NCBI GenBank assembly: GCA_934658705.1
Contig: CAKUHP010000029.1
Location: 1-15,628, forward strand
Reading direction: 5' to 3'
Source of the DNA: an uncultured Collinsella sp.
Lineage (GTDB): Bacteria; Actinomycetota; Coriobacteriia; Coriobacteriales; Coriobacteriaceae
DNA length: 15,628 bases
This document shows, one piece after another, positions 1-6,221 of the stretch. The translations under genes were made by a program, and so were the position numbers. Below the pieces are notes generated by a model. The model was not told the DNA's origin and did no database searches. It was given only the letters and a program-made list of their open reading frames with translations. Positions within the stretch are counted from its first letter, which is position 1, and every line of letters begins with the position of its first letter.

Positions 1-56
1 CAGGCCCTTGCGGCGTAGTCGCTATTTATTCAGTCCAAGTTTCGGGGCGCAGTTCA

Positions 57-77
57 CTGTCCCCTTTGTGGTGGTTT
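57..77. repeat. Half copy of the CCTGTCCC hairpin repeat
   Basis: This 21-nt stretch matches the loop end and right arm of the hairpin at 3074-3114 with one mismatch (T for C at 67). No matching left arm lies upstream, so it cannot fold the same way and looks like a decayed or truncated copy. It overlaps the stop codon of the MscS gene, so that gene's 3' end borders or was remodelled by the element. The rest of bases 1-75 shows no gene. Confidence 0.55.
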
Positions 78-843
78 AGGCGATGATGGGGGCGATGGCG
101 CGGATGCAGGCGTCGGCGGCGGTGAAGGTCGTGCTGTCGTCGCTCACGATAAAAATGATCTTGCCCTTGATGCCAAAGTCGCCGATCTCGCTAAAGAGCA
201 CATAGGGCTCCTTGTCAAAGCCCGAGATGGGCGAGACAGCCGTTTTGGTGGCATCGGTGAGCTCATCTGCTAGCGCGTCAAGGGAGGCCCACTTAGACGT
301 GTCCTTTACGGCAACGGGAACGGCCACGCGCCCAAAGGGCATGAGATGCACGAGCGTGTTCTTGGAGATGTTGGAGTTGGGGACGATGATGGTCTGACCA
401 CAGGCGTCCTCGATAGTCGTGTGGCGCCAGGTGATGTCTTGGACCACGCCCGACACGCCGCCGACCTCGATGTTGTCGCCGGGCTTGATGATGCCCATAA
501 ACGTCACCTGCATGCCGCCGATGAGGTTCGAAAGCGTGTCCTGAAAGCCGAGCGAGATGGCGATGCCGCCAACGCCAAGAGCGGCGACGAGGGCGTTTGC
601 GTTAATGCCAAAGCAGTTGTCGAGGATAAAGCTGCCGCCGATCATCCAGATAACGGCGCGCGCGATGTTGATGAAGATGCTCGATGCGGGGAGTGGGTTA
701 TCGTCGCGGTTAAGCAGATGGTGCAGGGTCTTGGAAGCGACCTTGGCGGCAACGGCAGTGTCCAAGGCCAAGATGCCGGCCCAGATGATGTTGTGGACCC
801 ATCGTTGCGCAAAGAAATGAAGAATCGGCTCAAACAATTCCAT
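76..843 (-). CDS. MscS-family small-conductance mechanosensitive ion channel
   Basis: This 255-residue membrane protein should open under membrane tension and release solutes during hypo-osmotic shock. Hydrophobic segments lie near residues 16-35 and 58-75. The pore-lining third helix is the Ala/Gly-rich stretch at about 83-110, with the typical GVGGIAISLGF and QDTLSNLIGG patterns. It is followed by the beta domain with KPGDNIEVGGVSGVV (about 120-134) and IIVPNSNIS (152-160), which are hallmarks of the family. The length is near that of minimal MscS proteins (E. coli MscS is 286). ATG at 843 is chosen because AGGAGG lies 9 nt upstream. The gene starts just after the terminator of the nucleotidase gene, so it probably has its own short promoter; a TATCAT -10-like hexamer lies at 874-879 on this strand, with no clear -35. 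Family assignment is firm; the gating ion or solute cannot be read from sequence. Confidence 0.93.
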   Translation of the reverse strand: MELFEPILHFFAQRWVHNIIWAGILALDTAVAAKVASKTLHHLLNRDDNPLPASSIFINIARAVIWMIGGSFILDNCFGINANALVAALGVGGIAISLGFQDTLSNLIGGMQVTFMGIIKPGDNIEVGGVSGVVQDITWRHTTIEDACGQTIIVPNSNISKNTLVHLMPFGRVAVPVAVKDTSKWASLDALADELTDATKTAVSPISGFDKEPYVLFSEIGDFGIKGKIIFIVSDDSTTFTAADACIRAIAPIIA

Positions 844-885
844 GTAGGGAAACCTCCTAATGATCGTCCAACCATGATACCCACC

Positions 886-918
886 AAAAAGCCCGTCCGA
901 TCAAATTCGGACGGGCTT
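886..918 (-). terminator. Rho-independent terminator of the nucleotidase gene
   Basis: A perfect 12-bp stem (889-900 with 907-918) with a 6-nt loop is followed on the minus strand by a run of T (890-886). It sits 54 nt beyond the nucleotidase stop and 43 nt before the MscS start, so it separates the two transcription units. Confidence 0.9.
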
Positions 919-971
919 CTGTGCTCGATATAAGGTTTGCGAGGTGCGGGCAGCGAGGCCCGGCGTCTGGA

Positions 972-3008
972 TTAGCGGCGGCGTTTCCAGATGATGCCGA
1001 GGACGATGATGACGATACCGCCGATGAGGCATGCGCCGACCACGGCCAGCGTGCGGTCTCCCGTTGCGGCGAGCTTGCCGGTCGTCTTCTTGGTGACGAC
1101 CGTCGTGGTCGTCGTGTCCGTCTTAGGCGTCGGGATCGGCGTGGGCGCTGGGTTCTCAGCGGAGCCAAAGCTGATGGTGCCTGCGAGCGAGGCCATCTTG
1201 TTCTCCCAGCCGTCCTGCCCGATTAGTGCCCTCAGCGCCGCCTCGCACGTGCCCCATTCGGTGCGCTTGGTGGCGTTTGCGAAGGTGGGGAAGTCGGTCG
1301 TATTGGTGATGATGTAATTGTTGGTGGCGACGGTGTAGGTCTTGGCGGGGTCGAGCGCGGTGCCGTCCTTGGTGAGCGTGGCGCTCACGATGCGCTTGCC
1401 TTCGGGCTGCGTCCAGTCGATTGCCACGTTAATGCCGCCGAAGGAAAGGACGCTGCCGGAGTTGTTGGGCATCTTGTACTCGTCTTGCGCCTCCTGCTCG
1501 GTGTGACCCGCTGCCACATAGGCTTGCTGCAGCTCGTAGATGTCGTTGCATTTGTTGCTAATCTCTAACGAGTGCTCAAGCGCGGCGAGGAAGTCCGCGC
1601 CGGTCATGGTCCAGGTCTCCACAGTGTTGCCGTAGGGCGAGATGGCGATGACGTCGCCGGCGGTCACGTTTCCCGCCGCGATGCCGCCGCGGATGCCGCC
1701 CGCGTTCTCAATGGCAAGGTCCGCGCGCGTCAGATCAGGGTCCGCGCCCGTCAGCGCAAGATAAGAGCCACAGATCACGTGGCCGATGGTCTGGGCCTTG
1801 ACGGTGTCGCCCGGGTTGCTGGGGCGGAAATCGGTGGTGCGTACCATTTCCCAGCCGTGCGTGCCATATGCATCCTCGCCGTAGAAATAATCGGCGGCGG
1901 ATGTGCCGAGCACCTTGTTCGATTCCTTTTCAAAGGCCTCGTCGAGCGGCTTGATCTTGTTGCGGACGCCTTCAAGGCAGCTTTGGTAGTCGGAGCCCTT
2001 GTCGGGGTCTGTCAAAAGGTCGCTGACGTCCTTGGCGGTGTAGAGCTTCTCGATGCTTTCGCCCGCGGGTACCGTTATCTCGTCATCGTCGGTTGCCTCG
2101 GTGCCCTTGGTGTCGTACTCGTAGGGGATGGAAAGCAGTCCCACCTCGGCAAAGGCGCTGCCTGCCTCGACGACGCGGACCGGCTTGCCGTCGGCGCCCG
2201 TTACGTTTTCATCCAGGTTGACGTGCTCGTGGCCTGCGATCAGGGCATCGACGCCTTTGAACTGCGCGGCAAAGGTCTTGGCATTGAGCGTATGCGCGAT
2301 GCAGACGACCACGTTGCAGCCTTGATCCTCGCGCAGTCGCTTGGCCTCGGTATTGATGGCGCCGGCGGCGCTCGAGAAGCTGGTGCCATCGACCAGGTCT
2401 GCGCGCAGCGATTCTCCCAACGACTCATCCATGGCGCCCACTACACCGACTTTGATCTGGTAGTTGAACGTGGAGGCACCCTCATCGTCCTCCCAGGTGC
2501 GGTCAAGCATCTTGGTGAAGCTTGAGCTCCATACGCCGTTCGAGGACGTTGCGTTCGCGCAGAGCATGGCGAAGGGCGAGCTGGTGGTGCTATAGCCGGT
2601 CATGGTACGAAGCTTGTCCGCACCATAGCTCCAGTCGTGGTTGCCAGGCGTGGTCGCGTCATAGCCGTCTGCATAGAAGGTGTCCATGAGCTCGGCGATG
2701 CTCTTGCCCTCGCTCATCGTTGCGAAGGACTGCCCGTGGAAGGTGTCGCCCGCATCGAGCAGAAAATCGGGGGCGTTGCTCTGGGCGCTATAGAGGACCG
2801 CCAGTCCGTCGAAGCCGACGGTGCCGGTGCCTTTACTCGCGTTGTAGCTGTACTTGTAGCTGCCGTGGATGTCGTTAGTGTGCATCACGGTCACGTTGCC
2901 GTTGATTGTCTGGGGCAGATCGCCCGCAAGGGCGAGGCTGGGTGCGTCAGTGAGTGCGCCGGCGAGCAGCGCGGCGGTCAGGGCAAGGCGGGGGAGGAAT
3001 CTTTTCAT
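972..3008 (-). CDS. Secreted, wall-anchored bifunctional 5'-nucleotidase/metallophosphoesterase
   Basis: This 678-residue surface enzyme is of the UshA/YfkN/CD73 class and should remove phosphate from extracellular nucleotides, giving nucleosides for uptake. Residues 1-28 form a signal peptide (MKRFLPR followed by a hydrophobic core and an Ala-x-Ala end). The metallophosphatase domain follows, with metal ligands in HTNDIHG (43-49), GDT (87-89), GNHD (122-125), IAHT (237-240) and GHEH (259-262). The C-terminal 5'-nucleotidase domain includes the substrate-binding ENAGGIRGG stretch and ISPYGNTV. A Thr/Pro-rich spacer leads to LAATG (646-650), a hydrophobic helix and KRRR at the end, forming a complete sortase sorting signal. 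ATG at 3008 is chosen over an in-frame start 19 codons upstream because AAGGAAG precedes it closely and it gives a clean signal peptide. Exact substrate preference (mono-, di- or cyclic nucleotides) is not determined. Confidence 0.93.
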   Translation of the reverse strand: MKRFLPRLALTAALLAGALTDAPSLALAGDLPQTINGNVTVMHTNDIHGSYKYSYNASKGTGTVGFDGLAVLYSAQSNAPDFLLDAGDTFHGQSFATMSEGKSIAELMDTFYADGYDATTPGNHDWSYGADKLRTMTGYSTTSSPFAMLCANATSSNGVWSSSFTKMLDRTWEDDEGASTFNYQIKVGVVGAMDESLGESLRADLVDGTSFSSAAGAINTEAKRLREDQGCNVVVCIAHTLNAKTFAAQFKGVDALIAGHEHVNLDENVTGADGKPVRVVEAGSAFAEVGLLSIPYEYDTKGTEATDDDEITVPAGESIEKLYTAKDVSDLLTDPDKGSDYQSCLEGVRNKIKPLDEAFEKESNKVLGTSAADYFYGEDAYGTHGWEMVRTTDFRPSNPGDTVKAQTIGHVICGSYLALTGADPDLTRADLAIENAGGIRGGIAAGNVTAGDVIAISPYGNTVETWTMTGADFLAALEHSLEISNKCNDIYELQQAYVAAGHTEQEAQDEYKMPNNSGSVLSFGGINVAIDWTQPEGKRIVSATLTKDGTALDPAKTYTVATNNYIITNTTDFPTFANATKRTEWGTCEAALRALIGQDGWENKMASLAGTISFGSAENPAPTPIPTPKTDTTTTTVVTKKTTGKLAATGDRTLAVVGACLIGGIVIIVLGIIWKRRR

Positions 3009-3027
3009 AGTGGCTTCCTTAGTCCTT

Positions 3028-3065
3028 AACCAGAATGCCTGGTTGAATGTCGCCAATATCGACAT
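3028..3065 (-). promoter_or_regulatory. Paired small dyads upstream of the nucleotidase gene
   Basis: Two perfect dyads lie side by side: AACCAG/CTGGTT with a 5-nt centre (3028-3044) and ATGTCG/CGACAT with a 7-nt centre (3047-3065). They fill most of the short space between the upstream hairpins and the ribosome binding site, where the promoter must be. Operator function is an inference; no regulator can be named and no convincing -35/-10 pair was found. Confidence 0.35.
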
Positions 3066-3073
3066 GATATGCG

Positions 3074-3114
3074 AAAACCACCACGAAAGTGCCTGTCCCC
3101 TTCGTGGTGGTTTT
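3074..3114. repeat. CCTGTCCC-loop hairpin, copy 1
   Basis: Perfect 14-bp inverted repeat: arms 3074-3087 and 3101-3114 (AAAACCACCACGAA and its complement), loop of 13 nt (3088-3100) holding CCTGTCCC. A+T-rich arm ends give it a terminator-like look in both directions. It stands between the ABC operon terminator and the nucleotidase gene. The same loop layout recurs in the next hairpin and the right half recurs at 57-77, so it is treated as a dispersed repeat rather than only a terminator. Confidence 0.8.
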
Positions 3115-3129
3115 GACGTTTGCGCAGAT

Positions 3130-3167
3130 AAAACCTGCCAAAATAAACCTGTCCCTTTTTGGCAGGT
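3130..3167 (-). terminator. Terminator of the ABC importer operon (CCTGTCCC-loop hairpin, copy 2)
   Basis: Perfect 11-bp inverted repeat with arms 3133-3143 and 3157-3167 (ACCTGCCAAAA and its complement) around a 13-nt loop that again holds CCTGTCCC in the same register as copy 1. On the minus strand it begins 1 nt after the ATPase stop codon and is followed by T residues, so it should terminate the importer transcript. The stem differs from copy 1 while the loop core is the same. Confidence 0.8.
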
Positions 3168-3168
3168 G

Positions 3169-3963
3169 TTAGCTCAGCAGCATGCGGTCGTTGGCGAGCT
3201 CGCCGCCCGAGACCTCCTCGAACTTCTGGAGCAGGTCGGCAACGGTGAGCGACTTCTTCTCGTCGCCCGCCACGTCGTAGATCACGTGGCCCTCGTGCAT
3301 CATGATCAGGCGGTTACCCAGACGGATGGCGTCGTTCATGTTGTGCGTGACCATGAGCGTGGTCAGGTGGTTCTCGTCGACGATCTCCTCGGTGAGGTTG
3401 AGTACCTTGGAGGCCGTCTTAGGGTCGAGTGCGGCGGTGTGCTCGTCGAGCAGCAGCAGGCGCGGCTTGGTGAGCGTGGCCATGAGCAGGGTGAGCGCCT
3501 GGCGCTGACCGCCCGACAGAAGGCCGACTTTGGCGTTGAGGCGCGTGTCCAGACCAAGGTCCAGGCGCTTGAGCAGCTCGACGTACTCGTCCTTCTCGGC
3601 CTTGGTGACGCCCCACGAAAGGCCGCGACGCTGACCGCGGCGCTTGGCGAGAGCCAGGTTCTCGGCAATCTGCATGTCGGCAGCGGTGCCGCGCATGGGG
3701 TCCTGGAACACGCGGCCCAGGTACTTGGCGCGCTGCGACTCGCTCAGACGCGAGATGTCGTTACCATCGAGTTCAATGACGCCCGAATCGAGCGGGTACA
3801 CGCCGGCGATCATGTTGAGCAGCGTGGACTTGCCGGCGCCGTTACCGCCGATCACGGTCACAAAGTCACCGTCGTTGAGGGTGAGGTCGACGCCGGTGAG
3901 GGCGCGCTTCTCGGTAACGGTGCCCTTGTTAAAGGTTTTCTTGACGTGCGAGAGCTTAAGCAT
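3169..3963 (-). CDS. ABC transporter ATP-binding protein (TrpZ-like importer ATPase)
   Basis: This cytoplasmic ATPase powers the importer encoded with the next two genes. In 264 residues it has a Walker A motif GGNGAGKST (39-47), a Q-loop in FQDP (86-89), the ABC signature LSGGQ (149-153), Walker B LLLLDEHTAALD (169-180) and the H-loop His in VTHN (about 207). DEHTAALD is characteristic of the ATPase family paired with ABC_sub_bind-type lipoproteins (COG1101). ATG at 3963 is preferred because GGGGAG lies 9 nt upstream; an in-frame ATG at 3972 would leave almost no spacing to that site. With this start the gene overlaps the permease end by 8 nt, implying translational coupling. The operon ends in the hairpin directly after its stop codon. 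Confidence 0.93.
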   Translation of the reverse strand: MLKLSHVKKTFNKGTVTEKRALTGVDLTLNDGDFVTVIGGNGAGKSTLLNMIAGVYPLDSGVIELDGNDISRLSESQRAKYLGRVFQDPMRGTAADMQIAENLALAKRRGQRRGLSWGVTKAEKDEYVELLKRLDLGLDTRLNAKVGLLSGGQRQALTLLMATLTKPRLLLLDEHTAALDPKTASKVLNLTEEIVDENHLTTLMVTHNMNDAIRLGNRLIMMHEGHVIYDVAGDEKKSLTVADLLQKFEEVSGGELANDRMLLS

Positions 3964-4879
3964 CTGCCTCATCTCCCCTCGTATAGGAGCTGCGGAGCTT
4001 GTAGCGCTCCCAAACTACGGGCACGCACAGGGCCACGGCGACGATCACAGCGGAGAGCAGCTTCATGTCGTTGGCGTCCATACCCAGCTGCAGCACGATG
4101 GCGCGGATAAGGAAGTAGACTACGGAGCCAAAGACCGCGGAGGCCAGGCGGACGGAGAACTGCGTGAGGCCGCCGGGCAGCAGACGACCGAGCACCTCGC
4201 CGATGACGATGGCGGCAAGGCCGATGACGATGGCGCCGGTGCCCATGCCAATGTCGGCATACTTCTGGCTCTGGCAGATGAGCGCGCCGGCAAGGCCGAT
4301 GAGGGCGTTGGAGAGCACGAGGGCGATCATCTTGGTGGTGTTGGTGTTAACGCCCAGGGCGCGGATCATGTACTCGTTGTTGCCGGTGGCACGCAGCGCG
4401 GAGCCGATTTCGGTGCCAAAGAACCAGTACAGGATGGCAACGATTGCTACGGCCAGAATGATGCCCAGGATGATGGCCACCGTGGACTGCGGTAGACCCG
4501 TCATATTGCTGACGGACGAGAAGATCGTGCCCTTGGCAAGGATGGGCGTGTTGGACTTGCCCATGATGCGCAGGTTGATGGACCACAGGCTGATCTGCGT
4601 AAGAATTCCGGCAAGGATTGCGGGGATCTCGAAGACGGTGGTCAGGATGCCCGTGACGGCGCCCGCGATGGCACCGGCACACATGCCGGCTAGAACGGCG
4701 ACCAGCGGGTCGACGTTATTGTTGACGATGAGTACGGCGCAGACACAGCCGCCGAGGGCAAAGCTGCCGTCGCAGGTCATATCGGGGATGTCGAGCAGGC
4801 GGAACGTGATAAACACGCCAAGCACCATAATGCCCCAGAGGACGCCCTGCGAAACGGCGCCCTGCAATGCAATGAGCAT
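3956..4879 (-). CDS. ABC transporter permease (TrpY-like, COG4120 family)
   Basis: This 307-residue, strongly hydrophobic protein has about eight to nine membrane segments and belongs to the branched-chain/ribose-type permease fold used with ABC_sub_bind lipoproteins. Recognisable features are the N-terminal ITFRLLDIPDMTCDGSF segment and the cytoplasmic-loop region with SALRATGNNEYMIRALGVNT (about 160-180), which is the ATPase-contact region in this family. ATG at 4879 is supported by AGGAGG 8 nt upstream. It overlaps the ATPase gene and follows the lipoprotein gene after a 204-nt structured gap. Streptococcal relatives import tryptophan; the substrate here is unknown, since the family also has members assigned to other small molecules. 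Confidence 0.9.
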   Translation of the reverse strand: MLIALQGAVSQGVLWGIMVLGVFITFRLLDIPDMTCDGSFALGGCVCAVLIVNNNVDPLVAVLAGMCAGAIAGAVTGILTTVFEIPAILAGILTQISLWSINLRIMGKSNTPILAKGTIFSSVSNMTGLPQSTVAIILGIILAVAIVAILYWFFGTEIGSALRATGNNEYMIRALGVNTNTTKMIALVLSNALIGLAGALICQSQKYADIGMGTGAIVIGLAAIVIGEVLGRLLPGGLTQFSVRLASAVFGSVVYFLIRAIVLQLGMDANDMKLLSAVIVAVALCVPVVWERYKLRSSYTRGDEADA

Positions 4880-4981
4880 GCTTCATACCTCCTAGGATAG
4901 GGTGGACACGTGAGTCACCATGATAGCGGTAACAATGCATAAAAGAGCTGCGGACGGATGTTTTGTCTCATCCGAAACAAG

Positions 4982-5015
4982 CAGGGCGAACGCCGGTCTT
5001 TGGCGTCCGCCCCTG
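4982..5015 (-). terminator. Intra-operon hairpin between lipoprotein and permease genes
   Basis: A GC-rich hairpin (arms 4982-4994 and 5002-5015, 7-nt loop, with one bulged base and one mismatch) is followed on the minus strand by a T-containing stretch (TTGTTT). Since the permease has no evident promoter of its own, this is probably a leaky terminator or an RNA stabiliser that keeps the binding protein in excess over the membrane parts, a common arrangement in ABC importer operons. Confidence 0.65.
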
Positions 5016-5041
5016 TGGCTCAGATATTGAATAACACGGCT

Positions 5042-5087
5042 GTAACGCGAGCACGGGCTCTAGACGCATCGCCGCGCATGGCGTTAC
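5042..5087 (-). other. Inverted repeat across the lipoprotein stop codon
   Basis: Perfect 7-bp arms GTAACGC (5042-5048) and GCGTTAC (5081-5087) enclose 32 nt that contain a smaller dyad, GAGC-ACGG-GCTC (5049-5060). The right arm includes the stop codon of the lipoprotein gene. Together with the hairpin at 4982-5015 this makes the intercistronic region strongly structured. Its function is unknown and it may be a chance pairing. Confidence 0.35.
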
Positions 5088-6064
5088 TCGTCCAGAGCGG
5101 AAAGGTCGATACCCAGAGCCTCGGCCATCTCGTCGTTCTTGACGACGACCAGGTCCTTGCTCGAGAGGTGCTTGATCGCCATGTCCTCGGGCTTAGCCTC
5201 GCCCTTCAGGATCTTGACGGCCATCTCGCCTGCGGCATAGCCCAGGTCCTCGTAGTTGATGGAGAGGGTGAACAGGCCGCCGGCCATGCACATGCCCTCC
5301 TCGCCGGTCACGAAGGGAAGCTTGTTCTCCTTGCAGATCTGGCCCACCTGCGAGGCGCCCGCGGCGATGGTGTTGTCGGTGGGGGAGTAGAGCGCGTCGA
5401 CCTTGCCCACGGCAGACTCGACGACGGACTGGATCTCGTTGGAGCTCGAGACGGTGAAGTCGGTGTACTCCAGGCCCAGCTTGTCGAGCTCCTTCTTGGC
5501 GGCCTTGATCTGGACGTCGGAGTTGGACTCGGCGGTGCAGTAGAGCAGGCCGACCTTCTTGACGTCGGGCAGGACCTTCTGCATCATCTCGAGCTGCTCG
5601 GCGACCGGGGTGAGGTCGGAGGCGCCGGTGACGTTGGTGCCGGGCTTGTCGTTGTCCTGGACCAGGCCGGAGGCGGCGTAGTCGGTGATGGCGCAGCCCA
5701 CGATGGGGATATCGGCGGTGGCGCCGGCGGCAGCCTGCGCGGCGGGCGTGGCGATGGCATAGATCAGGTCGACGCCGTCGCCTACGAACTTGTCGGCAAT
5801 GGACTTACACGTGGACTGGTCGTTCTGGGCGTTCTTCTGGTCGATCTTGACCTTGAGACCGCTCTCCTTGATGGCCTTGACAAAGCCGTCGTTGGCGGCA
5901 TCGAGTGCGGAGTGCTCGGTGAGCTGCAGAACGCCGATGGTGTAGTCGGAACCGGCGGCAGCGGAGCCGGAACCAGAGTTGCCGCCGCATCCGGCGAGCG
6001 GAGCGAGCGCGAGCAGACCGGCGGAGACCAGAAAACTCCTGCGGCTGATGGTGATGTCCTTCAT
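5084..6064 (-). CDS. ABC transporter substrate-binding lipoprotein (TrpX-like, ABC_sub_bind family)
   Basis: This 326-residue lipoprotein captures the substrate outside the membrane for the permease/ATPase pair encoded downstream. The N terminus has a twin-arginine-like SRRSFLV motif (7-13), a hydrophobic stretch and the lipobox LAGC (23-26), followed by a Gly/Ser linker. The mature part has the two-lobed periplasmic-binding fold: YTIGVLQLTEH begins lobe 1, DLIYAIATPAAQAA and VGLLYCTAESNSDVQI are typical of the family (PF04392), and VDALYSPTDNTI and PFVTGEEGM belong to the ligand cleft region. ATG at 6064 is preceded by a GGGGGT ribosome binding site. Relatives include streptococcal TrpX (tryptophan), but the amino acid or other ligand cannot be decided here. 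The gene is first in the operon and has the only clear promoter. Confidence 0.92.
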   Translation of the reverse strand: MKDITISRRSFLVSAGLLALAPLAGCGGNSGSGSAAAGSDYTIGVLQLTEHSALDAANDGFVKAIKESGLKVKIDQKNAQNDQSTCKSIADKFVGDGVDLIYAIATPAAQAAAGATADIPIVGCAITDYAASGLVQDNDKPGTNVTGASDLTPVAEQLEMMQKVLPDVKKVGLLYCTAESNSDVQIKAAKKELDKLGLEYTDFTVSSSNEIQSVVESAVGKVDALYSPTDNTIAAGASQVGQICKENKLPFVTGEEGMCMAGGLFTLSINYEDLGYAAGEMAVKILKGEAKPEDMAIKHLSSKDLVVVKNDEMAEALGIDLSALDE

Positions 6065-6099
6065 ATCATTACCCCCAGTATAAAAATGGCTGGAAACAC

Positions 6100-6118
6100 T
6101 GCACTAGGAAAAAGTGCA
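6100..6118 (-). promoter_or_regulatory. Leader dyad of the ABC importer operon
   Basis: TGCACT (6100-6105) and AGTGCA (6113-6118) form a perfect 6-bp dyad with a 7-nt centre. It lies just downstream of the predicted -10 box, where a repressor would block transcription or a small RNA hairpin would form at the 5' end. A second, wider dyad (9-bp arms at 6081-6089 and 6144-6152) spans the same promoter. No T-box leader is recognisable, since the leader is only about 60 nt. Confidence 0.4.
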
Positions 6119-6127
6119 AGTGGGACT

Positions 6128-6155
6128 ATAGTAACGCCGATGTCCATTTTTACAA
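6128..6155 (-). promoter_or_regulatory. Promoter of the ABC importer operon
   Basis: On the minus strand, a -35 TTGTAA (6155-6150) and a -10 TACTAT (6133-6128) are separated by 16 nt, a reasonable sigma-70-type promoter in an A+T-rich island. The predicted transcript start is about 55-60 nt before the lipoprotein ATG. Confidence 0.6.
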
Positions 6156-6221
6156 TATCTGGGCGGGTTATTTAATAGGGAATTGCGCGGATGGCGGAAT
6201 CGGCCGCTAGACGGTGGCGGT

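Noticed and set aside
3074..3167. CRISPR or simple tandem repeat
   Set aside because: Only two hairpins with different stems are present, with no regular repeat-spacer unit.
4958..6175. A 405-codon plus-strand frame opposite the substrate-binding lipoprotein
   Set aside because: The Gly/Val/Leu/Asp-rich composition is the mirror of the real gene; the minus-strand gene has a lipobox and operon context.
6064..6180. T-box or other riboswitch in the importer leader
   Set aside because: The leader is about 60 nt with only a 6-bp dyad; no T-box bulge or specifier arrangement fits.
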